The notes below the pieces were generated by a model. It had not been told where the DNA came from and made no database searches. It saw nothing but the letters and a program-made list of their open reading frames with translations. A program made the position numbers and the translations under genes. Shown here piece by piece: positions 19,019 through 26,233 of a stretch of DNA of 64,000 bases. Numbering within the stretch: the stretch's first letter is position 1; each line of letters starts with the position of its first letter. This DNA comes from Pseudomonas fluorescens (GTDB taxonomy: Bacteria; Pseudomonadota; Gammaproteobacteria; Pseudomonadales; Pseudomonadaceae), in assembly GCF_019212185.1 (NCBI RefSeq), contig NZ_CP078138.1:850501-914500 (forward strand), in the 5' to 3' direction.

Positions 19019-19312
19019 TCAATGGATCACCCAGCTCAACACCCACAAGCCCAGCACCAGCCAGATCACCCCGGCGATAATCGATGCACGCATGAAGGCG
19101 CGGATGGCCGAGTACAACAGAAGTAGGCCGACCACCAGGCTGATGATGCTGATCACCGAGGTGTCCATGCCCAATGCCTGCGACAGCCCTTCGACAAAGT
19201 TGCCGCCGGCGTGGGTCAGGGTATTGAACAAGCCACTGAGAATCTCGACGATAAAGCGGATGACCGATCCCAGTGCCTGGCCGAGCCATTCAAAAAAGCT
19301 TTCTACCTGCAT
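19019..19312 (-). CDS. Small two-helix membrane protein
   Basis: This is a 97-residue protein on the opposite strand between the macroglobulin and pbpC genes. It has a weakly amphipathic N-terminal half (MQVESFFEWLGQALG) and two strongly hydrophobic helices at about residues 52-71 and 76-95. No named family was recognised. The codon use is like that of neighbouring genes. A longer frame exists upstream but the MQVESFF start is the plausible one. Being encoded convergently to the macroglobulin gene, it is not part of that operon. Confidence 0.7.
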   Translation of the reverse strand: MQVESFFEWLGQALGSVIRFIVEILSGLFNTLTHAGGNFVEGLSQALGMDTSVISIISLVVGLLLLYSAIRAFMRASIIAGVIWLVLGLWVLSWVIH

Positions 19313-19409
19313 GTGTGCGTCCTGATCAAAGAGTGGGTGTTGCCGTCGCTGCCGAGGCTTTGGCTGTGGTGTGAGCGGCCAAGTTCCCGAAGCATAGAGG
19401 TTTGCGCGT

Positions 19410-21767
19410 TTGAATTTTGCAAAAGCGGCGCGGCGTTTGTCTGTCAGCCGATTCCTGCGTCGGTTGATCGCTGGCGTGCTCCTGCTGGTGGCGCTGCTGT
19501 GGCTGGCCGATCGAATCTGGCCGCTGCCCTTGCCGAAGGACGACCTGGCGCGGGTGGTGCTGGCCGAAGACGGCACGCCGCTGTGGCGCTTTGCCGATGC
19601 CAATGGGGTGTGGCGCTACCCAGTGCGCACCGATGAAGTCTCGCCGTATTACCTCGACGCCCTGCTGACCTACGAGGACCGCTGGTTCTACCAACACCCC
19701 GGAGTCAACCCGCTGGCGCTGGGACGGGCGGCCTGGCAGAACCTCAGTGGCGGGCGCGTGCTGTCCGGCGGCAGCACCCTGTCGATGCAGGTCGCGCGTT
19801 TGCTCGATCCCCATTCGCGGACGCTGCCGGGCAAGCTGCGACAACTGTGGCGCACCGGGCAACTGGAGTGGCACCTGTCCAAGGAACAGATTCTCAACCT
19901 GTACCTCAATCGCGCGCCGTTTGGCGGCACCTTGCAAGGGGTGGCGGCGGCCAGCTGGGCCTATCTGGGCAAGTCGCCAAGGCACCTGACTCATGCTGAG
20001 GCGGCCATGCTTGCGGTACTTCCCCAGGCCCCCAGCCGTCTGCGTCCGGACCGTCACCCGGCACGAGCGCAGATCGCCCGGGACAAGGTCCTGCGCCGCC
20101 TCGCCGAGTTCAACGTGTGGCCGCAGGCGGCAGTCGACGAAGCCCTGGAAGAACCCTTGCTCCTGGCGCCCCGCCTGGAACCGAGCCTGGCGCCGCTGCT
20201 GGCACGGCGCCTGAACCGGCCGGACAGCCCGCCACTGATTCGCACCACCCTCGATGCCACCTTGCAACGGCGCCTCGAAGATTTGCTGCTGGGCTGGCGC
20301 GCGCGTTTACCGGAGCGCACCTCGGCGGCGATTCTGGTGGTCGAGGAGCAGACCATGGCGGTGCGCGCTTACCTCGGTTCGGTGGACATCAACGATGCCC
20401 GACGTTTTGGTCATGTCGACATGATCAGTGCCCTGCGTTCGCCCGGTTCGACACTCAAACCGTTCCTCTATGGCATGGCCCTGGATGCCGGGCTGATCCA
20501 TTCCGAGTCGCTGCTGCAGGACGTGCCACGACGCTACGGCGATTACCGACCGGGCAACTTCTCCATGGGCTTCAGCGGCCCTGTGCCGGCCAGCAGTGCG
20601 TTGTCGACTTCGCTCAACCTGCCCGCCGTGCAATTACTCGAAGCCTACGGGCCGAAACGCTTCGCCGCCGAGATGCGCACCGGCGGCATGCCGCTGGCCT
20701 TGCCGGCCATGGCCGAGCCCAACCTGTCGTTGATCCTCGGCGGTGCGGGCAGTCGCCTTGAAGACCTGGTCAGCGGCTACCGCGCCTTCGCCCGTGGCGG
20801 CAAGAGCGCCAACATCCGTTTGCAGCCCGACGATCAACTGCGCGAGCGGCCCTTGCTGTCGCCCGGCTCGGCGTGGATCGTGCGGCGGATTCTCAGCGGC
20901 CAGGCGCGCCCGGACCGCGACCCGCGCGCCGAACTGGTTCAACGTCCGGTGCTGGCCTGGAAGACCGGCACCAGCTACGGCTTTCGCGATGCCTGGGCGA
21001 TTGGCGTGGGGCCGCGTTATCTGATCGGCATCTGGATCGGTCGCCCGGACGGTACCCCGGTGCCGGGGCAGTTCGGCTTGGCCTCGGCGGCGCCACTGAT
21101 GCTGCAGGTGCACGATGTGTTGACCAACCGCGACAGCCAGCGCGGCATTTCTGCCGCTGTGCAACCGGTGCCGGCCAACGTCTCGGTGGCGGCGATCTGT
21201 TGGCCCCTCGGTCAGCCCATGAGCCGCAGCGATCCGAACTGCCGGCGCCAGCGCTTCGCCTGGACCCTGGACGGCACCACGCCGCCGACCCTGCAGGCCA
21301 TGGACCAACCGCTGGGCACCGGGTTGGTGGAAAACATCTGGGTCAACGCCAAGGGCCTGCGGGTCGACGCCAAGTGTCCGGGCGCAATGCCGCGTGAAAT
21401 TGCCTTGTGGCCAGCAGCGCTGGAGCCCTGGCTGCCCAAGGTCGAACGGCGCGAGGCACGCTTGCCGGCCAATGACCCGGACTGCCCGGGGCCGATGCTG
21501 GCGCCATCCTCGCCGCTGTCGATCGTCGGCGTGCGCGACGGCGACCAACTGCGCCGCCCGGCGGCCAGCCAGGAGTTGCTGCGTCTTAAACTCTCGGCCC
21601 TGGGTGGCAGCGGCCGGCGCTGGTGGTTCGTCAACGGCACGCCGCTGGGCGACAGCGCCCATCAGGACAGCATCAACGCCACCTTCGAGCAGCTTGGCCG
21701 GGTCGAGTTGAGTGTGCTGGATGAAGGCGGACAGACGGCGCGGGTCGAGTTCAATGTTGTCGATTGA
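19410..21767 (+). CDS. pbpC: Penicillin-binding protein 1C
   Basis: This is a 785-residue bifunctional murein synthase. It has one N-terminal transmembrane helix (about residues 19-34), a GT51 glycosyltransferase domain (about 50-235, YEDRWFYQHPGVNP and GGSTLSMQVARLL), a transpeptidase domain (serine in SPGSTLKPFLYG, then SAL STSLNLPA and the KTGTS box), and a C-terminal BiPBP_C domain (about 690-785). The start is uncertain: a TTG at 19410 follows AGAGG by 9 bp and no suitable ATG exists nearby. The pairing with the macroglobulin gene is conserved in E. coli and suggests a joint role in wall repair. Confidence 0.94.
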   Translation: MNFAKAARRLSVSRFLRRLIAGVLLLVALLWLADRIWPLPLPKDDLARVVLAEDGTPLWRFADANGVWRYPVRTDEVSPYYLDALLTYEDRWFYQHPGVNPLALGRAAWQNLSGGRVLSGGSTLSMQVARLLDPHSRTLPGKLRQLWRTGQLEWHLSKEQILNLYLNRAPFGGTLQGVAAASWAYLGKSPRHLTHAEAAMLAVLPQAPSRLRPDRHPARAQIARDKVLRRLAEFNVWPQAAVDEALEEPLLLAPRLEPSLAPLLARRLNRPDSPPLIRTTLDATLQRRLEDLLLGWRARLPERTSAAILVVEEQTMAVRAYLGSVDINDARRFGHVDMISALRSPGSTLKPFLYGMALDAGLIHSESLLQDVPRRYGDYRPGNFSMGFSGPVPASSALSTSLNLPAVQLLEAYGPKRFAAEMRTGGMPLALPAMAEPNLSLILGGAGSRLEDLVSGYRAFARGGKSANIRLQPDDQLRERPLLSPGSAWIVRRILSGQARPDRDPRAELVQRPVLAWKTGTSYGFRDAWAIGVGPRYLIGIWIGRPDGTPVPGQFGLASAAPLMLQVHDVLTNRDSQRGISAAVQPVPANVSVAAICWPLGQPMSRSDPNCRRQRFAWTLDGTTPPTLQAMDQPLGTGLVENIWVNAKGLRVDAKCPGAMPREIALWPAALEPWLPKVERREARLPANDPDCPGPMLAPSSPLSIVGVRDGDQLRRPAASQELLRLKLSALGGSGRRWWFVNGTPLGDSAHQDSINATFEQLGRVELSVLDEGGQTARVEFNVVD

Positions 21768-21822
21768 ATGCCTTGCTTGATTGGCCAAATCGCCCGAAGC
21801 TATACGCCTTCTGGAGAACCCG

Positions 21823-22125
21823 ATGAACCTTGTTGAACTGACCGAACGCCTGCACAGCATCCGCGACCGCAATGACTGGCGGCAATTTCACAGCCCGAAA
21901 AACCTGGCCATGGCCGCCAGCGTGGAAATGGCCGAACTGGTGGAAATCTTTCAGTGGCTGAGCGAAGACCAGTCACGCCAGTTACCCGCCGACAAACTCG
22001 CCCACGCCGGCCAGGAAGTGGGGGACATCGTGCTTTATCTGTTGCTGCTGTGCAGTGAGTTGGGATTGGACATGGAACAGGTGGTCCGCGCCAAACTGGC
22101 TGACAGCGAACGGCGGTTCAGCTGA
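21823..22125 (+). CDS. MazG-like nucleotide pyrophosphohydrolase
   Basis: This 100-residue all-alpha protein resembles the RS21-C6/dCTPase type of the MazG superfamily. The metal-binding helices are visible as the ExxE motif in SVEMAELVEIFQW and the ExxD motif in AGQEVGDIVLYLLLL. Such enzymes remove noncanonical or excess (d)NTPs. The ATG at 21823 (MNLVELTERLHSI) is preferred over one 42 bp upstream. Its stop overlaps the cmoM start by one base (TGATG), so the two are translationally coupled. Confidence 0.9.
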   Translation: MNLVELTERLHSIRDRNDWRQFHSPKNLAMAASVEMAELVEIFQWLSEDQSRQLPADKLAHAGQEVGDIVLYLLLLCSELGLDMEQVVRAKLADSERRFS

Positions 22126-22874
22126 TGAGCGACCGTCATTTCGATCAGTTGGCGACCCGTTTCGCCGAAAAAATCTACGGCGGCGCCAAGGGCGCTATCC
22201 GCCTGGCGGTGCTCCAGGCCGACCTCGCGGAGTGCCTGCCGGACCGTCCGCTGCGGGTGTTGGATATCGGCGCGGGCCTTGGTCACATGTCGTTGTGGCT
22301 GGCCGAGCGTGGGCACCAGGTGACCCTGGCGGAACCGGCCGAACCGATGCTCGAAGGCGCCCGTCAGCGGTTCGCCGAGGCCGGTCAAAGCGCGACCTTC
22401 ATCCAGGCGCCATGGCAGGAGTTGCTTGGACAACTCACCGAACCCTACGACCTGGTGCTGTGCCACGCGGTGCTGGAGTGGCTGGCCGAGCCCCATGCGA
22501 TCCTGCCGGTGCTGCATCAACTGACCGCCGCGCAAGGTTGGTTGTCCCTGGCCTTCTACAACCGCGACGCGTTGATCTACCGCAACTTGCTCAAGGGCCA
22601 TTTCCGCAAAATGCGCAAGAACGACATGGCCGGCGAGAAGCAAAGCCTGACCCCACAGATGCCCCTCGATCCACGGGAACTGGCGACGCAACTGCAGGGC
22701 CTGTGGACGGTCCAAAGTCAGAGTGGCGTACGGGTTTTCCATGACTACATGCCGGTGGAGTTTCAGGCCCGCGCCGAACTGCTCGACCTGCTGGAAATGG
22801 AACTGGCCCACCGTCGTCACCCGACCTTTGCCGGGCTCGGTCGTTACCTGCACTGGATCTGTCGTCCGGCCTGA
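22125..22874 (+). CDS. cmoM: tRNA 5-carboxymethoxyuridine methyltransferase
   Basis: The 249-residue class I SAM methyltransferase closely resembles E. coli CmoM (formerly SmtA), which methylates cmo5U34 to mcmo5U34 in certain tRNAs. Motif I is [21 protein letters not shown]. Family-specific stretches are [14 protein letters not shown] near the N-terminus, [33 protein letters not shown], and [11 protein letters not shown] near the C-terminus. It is coupled to the upstream MazG-like gene. The next gene starts 23 bp downstream. Confidence 0.93.
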   Translation: MSDRHFDQLATRFAEKIYGGAKGAIRLAVLQADLAECLPDRPLRVLDIGAGLGHMSLWLAERGHQVTLAEPAEPMLEGARQRFAEAGQSATFIQAPWQELLGQLTEPYDLVLCHAVLEWLAEPHAILPVLHQLTAAQGWLSLAFYNRDALIYRNLLKGHFRKMRKNDMAGEKQSLTPQMPLDPRELATQLQGLWTVQSQSGVRVFHDYMPVEFQARAELLDLLEMELAHRRHPTFAGLGRYLHWICRPA

Positions 22875-22897
22875 TCCCCGGACCTCTGGAGAGCACC

Positions 22898-23518
22898 ATG
22901 AAACGCCGCTTGGGATTGATCCTGCTGTGCCTCGGGCTTGGCGCCTGCCAGGGCAGCAATCCGTATGTCGCCAGCTCAAAACCGTTGCCGCCGGCACCGC
23001 CAGAAGCGGCCAAGACCTTCGATCGCAGCGCCTATCCAGCCGCCCCGCGGGACTATGGCAAATACCGCAGTTGGACCTGGCTCGACGGCCGGGCGCCCAG
23101 CGGCTCGGCCTGGGCGGACTCGGCGCAGATTGCCGAAGTGGTGAGTAACGCCCTCGATCAACGCGGCTTGCGCCCGCTGCATGCTAACCAGAAGGCCGAT
23201 CTGCTGGTCAGCGCCAACTTGCATCAGGAGACTCGTTTGCAGCAGGTACAGGATGACTACGGTTACGGTGCCTATGGTGGATACAACCGCTATAACAATG
23301 GCTACGGCAGTGGCGTTGGCATGTACAACAGCGTGCCGGTCGTGCGCACTTATCAGGTCCAGGTGTTGGTCGTGCAGGTCGAACTGTACGACGCCGCCAG
23401 CGGGCAACCGGTCTGGAGCGCCAGCGCCGAGACCAGCGTCAACGGCAATGAACGCGAGCGCGGTGATGCGTTAAGAACAGCTGTGGAAAAGGCAGTAGCG
23501 GCGTATCCTCCTTCTTAA
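22898..23518 (+). CDS. DUF4136 family lipoprotein (first of a tandem pair)
   Basis: This is a 206-residue predicted outer-membrane lipoprotein, with the lipobox LGLGACQG (Cys at about 17). The mature part begins with a Pro-rich segment and contains the DUF4136 core ([52 protein letters not shown]). A Tyr/Gly/Asn-rich insert (about residues 122-145) is probably flexible. Function is unknown. The next gene encodes a paralogue 40 bp downstream. Confidence 0.88.
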   Translation: MKRRLGLILLCLGLGACQGSNPYVASSKPLPPAPPEAAKTFDRSAYPAAPRDYGKYRSWTWLDGRAPSGSAWADSAQIAEVVSNALDQRGLRPLHANQKADLLVSANLHQETRLQQVQDDYGYGAYGGYNRYNNGYGSGVGMYNSVPVVRTYQVQVLVVQVELYDAASGQPVWSASAETSVNGNERERGDALRTAVEKAVAAYPPS

Positions 23519-23558
23519 TGACTCGCATTCGTGTGCGGGTCTGAACCGGAGAATCATC

Positions 23559-24119
23559 ATGTTCCGCCGACTCGCCTTGCTGGCCTGCGCTCTCTTGCTC
23601 AGCGCCTGCCAGTCCAACCAGATCAACAGTGATTTCGACGCCAGCCGCGACTTTGCTGCCTATCGCAGCTGGACCTGGAAAGAGCCCGCCCTGCAGTACC
23701 GCCCCGATGATCCGCGGATCAAGAGCGACCTCACCGAACAGCGCATTCGCCAGTCCGTCGCCGATCAACTCGACCAGCGCGGCCTGCGCCCGGCGGCGGG
23801 CAGCAGCCATGGCGATCTCGAAGTGCAGACCTACCTGATCATCGAAGAGCGCCAGCAACAGGTCACCACCAACTATGGCGGCGCCTGGGGCAATCCGTGG
23901 AACGGCTACTGGGGCGCGCCGATGTACAACGAAACCCGCAATATCAGCTACAAGGTCGCGACCATCCAGATCGACCTGCTCGACGGCAAGGACGGCAAAC
24001 TGGTCTGGCGCGGCAGCGATGAGCAGATGCTCAGCAACTCTCCTGACCCCAGCAGCCGCAGCAACGCGATTCGCGAGACAGTCAGCCGCATCCTCAGCAA
24101 CTACCCGCCCAAGCATTGA
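23559..24119 (+). CDS. DUF4136 family lipoprotein (second of a tandem pair)
   Basis: This is a 186-residue paralogue of the preceding protein, with lipobox LLLSACQS (Cys at about 17) and the shared motifs [19 protein letters not shown] and VATIQIDLLDGKDGKLVWRG. The Trp/Gly/Asn-rich insert (WGNPWNGYWGAPMYN) replaces the Tyr/Gly insert of its partner. The pair probably arose by tandem duplication. A ribosome-binding GGAG lies 9 bp before the ATG. Function is unknown. A REP element and a strong palindrome follow before the Tad locus. Confidence 0.88.
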   Translation: MFRRLALLACALLLSACQSNQINSDFDASRDFAAYRSWTWKEPALQYRPDDPRIKSDLTEQRIRQSVADQLDQRGLRPAAGSSHGDLEVQTYLIIEERQQQVTTNYGGAWGNPWNGYWGAPMYNETRNISYKVATIQIDLLDGKDGKLVWRGSDEQMLSNSPDPSSRSNAIRETVSRILSNYPPKH

Positions 24120-24126
24120 GATCGCA

Positions 24127-24151
24127 ATCGCTAGCAGGCTCGCTCCTACAG
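24127..24151. repeat. Single REP-type element
   Basis: The 25-bp stretch beginning ATCGCTAGCAGGCTCGCTCC matches the P. fluorescens REP pattern (complement: GGAGCGAGCCTGCTAGCGAT) and is related to the two arms of the REPIN at 47311-47402. It lies 7 bp after the second DUF4136 gene. Confidence 0.75.
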
Positions 24152-24186
24152 GTCCTTGACGGCCGCTCACAAGACCGGCATCCACT

Positions 24187-24223
24187 CAGCGACAGCGCTG
24201 GCAACTAGCCAGCGCTGTCGCTG
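24187..24223. promoter_or_regulatory. Perfect 16-bp palindrome upstream of tadG
   Basis: CAGCGACAGCGCTGGC (24187-24202) is an exact inverted repeat of 24208-24223, with a 5-nt loop (AACTA). It ends about 48 bp before the tadG start. No T-tract follows on the plus strand. It could terminate transcription from the DUF4136 genes, block read-through into tadG or be an operator. Confidence 0.6.
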
Positions 24224-24271
24224 TACCTTGTCTACACTGCGATGACGATTGGAGGAAGCAAGGAGTGCTCG

Positions 24272-26233
24272 ATGTCTCCCCGCTCGCAGTTTCGTGGCCC
24301 GGCGCACCAGCGCGGGGCGATTGGTCTGATGGCCGCCGCGACCTTTGGCCTGGCGCTGTTGTTTGCATTGTTGGTGGTCGACAGCGGTCGGCTGTACCTG
24401 GAGCAGCGCAAATTGCAGCGGGTGGCCGATACGGCGGCGCTGGAGGCGGTCAGTCGCGGCGGCACCTGCCTGCCGGGCCTGAGTGCTGCTACCTATGCCG
24501 GGCAGAGCGCGGTACGCAACGCCTTCATTGTTGGGCCGACTACCACACTGACCACCAGCTGCGGCACGCTGGTCACCGCCGCCAACAACCTGCGGACCTT
24601 TGCCCTGGATGCCAGTCAGTCGGCGGCGATTCGAGTGGTCGCCACCAATCGGGTGTCGACCAGTGTCGCCGGCGCACTGTTCGGTTTGTTCGGCGGCGGG
24701 GCAATCAGCGTCAATACGCAGCTGACGGCGACGGCGGTGGCCGCTAAACCCAAGCCGACCCTGGCGCAATTGAGCATCCGCAGCACCCTGCTGAGTGTCG
24801 ATACGGCACGCTCCAATACTCTCAATCCGTTGTTTTCCGGCTTGCTCGGCGGCAACGTCAATCTCACGGCTGCGGGCTGGGATGGCCTGGTCAAGACCGA
24901 CGTCAATCTGCTCAAGTTCATGGATCAACTGGCGATCAAGTTAAAGGTCACGGCAGGCGACTACACCAAATTGCTGACGACCGAGGGATCTGTCACTGAC
25001 TTTCTCGAGGTCGCCGCGACCGTGGCACCGATCAACGGCGCGACGGCAGACGTCCAGGCCGCGCTGGCCAAGCTGCAGATAGGCGCGATCAACGCGCCCC
25101 CGATCAAGCTGGGAGACATCCTGCAACTGCAAACCGGCACCACGGCGGCTGGCCTGGATGCTGCGGTGCAGCTGTTTCAGTTGGTGCAGGCGTTCGTGCA
25201 ACTGGCCAACAAAAATGCGGCAGCGGTGGCGGTACTACCGGTCAATGTGTTGGGGCTGCTGGGCCTGACCACCACGGTCAAAGTGATCGAGCCGCCGCAG
25301 TTTTCAGCGGTGGGTGATCCGGCGTTGGCCAAGGTCGCGGGGGAGTTCGGGGTTAACCGGATCTATGTGAAGACGGCTCAGGTGCGGGTGTTGAGTTCGG
25401 TGGATTTGTCGTTGGTGAGCAATTTGCTGAAGCTGGTGACAGACCTGTTGAACGGCGTCCTTGGCCTGATCGACACCTTGTTGGCGCCCGGTTGCCTGCT
25501 GGGTGGAACCTGTACCCAAACTGACCTGCAGGTGTTGCCCAACGCCAAGCTGGATGTGGGGCTGGAGGCCGGGGTGGGGAAAAGCTACGTGACGGATTAC
25601 ACCTGTGATCTGCCCAACACCAAGAGCCTGACGGCTACCACTGAGATCGCGGCTGTCAGCGTCAAGATCGGTCATATCGATCCGGCGATCTGGTTTTCGA
25701 GTTCATCCAAAGAACCATTAACGCCACTGACTCTGGTCGATGTGGGCAGCCAGTCGTGCAAAGGTCAACCGACAGGGTTGCTTTTGCCACTGTTCACCAT
25801 CGCCTGCGGCACGCGCACGCCGTTCACCGGCGGCGGTGCCGAAATCATGATCAACAGTCCGATCCTCGGCACCAGCGACCCCAACTACCCCTACAGCAAC
25901 CCGAAGGACGTTAACCTCACGCCTTCGCCGCTGCACACGGTGTCGGTCTCCGGAGTGGTGGGTGGCTTGAGCGCGACGCTGGGCGGGGTCAAGTTGATTA
26001 CCCATGACCCGTCGCTTGGCTTCAGCTTGATCGGTGCATTGCTGGCGACGTTGAACGGGGTGTTGACCCAGGTATTCAATCTCCTGATCGCCACAATCAA
26101 CGGCCTCCTGGCTCCCCTTGTCGACCCGCTGGTAAACGCCTTGCTCTTCAACCTCGGCATCGACGTCAACAAGGTCGACGTCGGCTTCAACCTGACCTGC
26201 GGCCAAAAGGGCAAAGCCTATCTGGTGATCTAA
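24272..26233 (+). CDS. tadG: Pilus assembly protein TadG
   Basis: This 653-residue protein carries the Tad N-terminal segment: QRGAIGLMAAATFGLALLFALLVVDSGRLYLEQRKLQ is a transmembrane helix followed by the DTAALEAVSRGG motif of TadE/G-like proteins. The remainder is a long, low-charge, probably periplasmic domain with several cysteines near residues 410-510. The ATG at 24272 is preferred over that at 24242 because AGGAG precedes it by 6 bp. TadG is thought to anchor the Tad apparatus. It runs convergently into the pprA gene (stop codons overlap). Confidence 0.9.
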   Translation: MSPRSQFRGPAHQRGAIGLMAAATFGLALLFALLVVDSGRLYLEQRKLQRVADTAALEAVSRGGTCLPGLSAATYAGQSAVRNAFIVGPTTTLTTSCGTLVTAANNLRTFALDASQSAAIRVVATNRVSTSVAGALFGLFGGGAISVNTQLTATAVAAKPKPTLAQLSIRSTLLSVDTARSNTLNPLFSGLLGGNVNLTAAGWDGLVKTDVNLLKFMDQLAIKLKVTAGDYTKLLTTEGSVTDFLEVAATVAPINGATADVQAALAKLQIGAINAPPIKLGDILQLQTGTTAAGLDAAVQLFQLVQAFVQLANKNAAAVAVLPVNVLGLLGLTTTVKVIEPPQFSAVGDPALAKVAGEFGVNRIYVKTAQVRVLSSVDLSLVSNLLKLVTDLLNGVLGLIDTLLAPGCLLGGTCTQTDLQVLPNAKLDVGLEAGVGKSYVTDYTCDLPNTKSLTATTEIAAVSVKIGHIDPAIWFSSSSKEPLTPLTLVDVGSQSCKGQPTGLLLPLFTIACGTRTPFTGGGAEIMINSPILGTSDPNYPYSNPKDVNLTPSPLHTVSVSGVVGGLSATLGGVKLITHDPSLGFSLIGALLATLNGVLTQVFNLLIATINGLLAPLVDPLVNALLFNLGIDVNKVDVGFNLTCGQKGKAYLVI

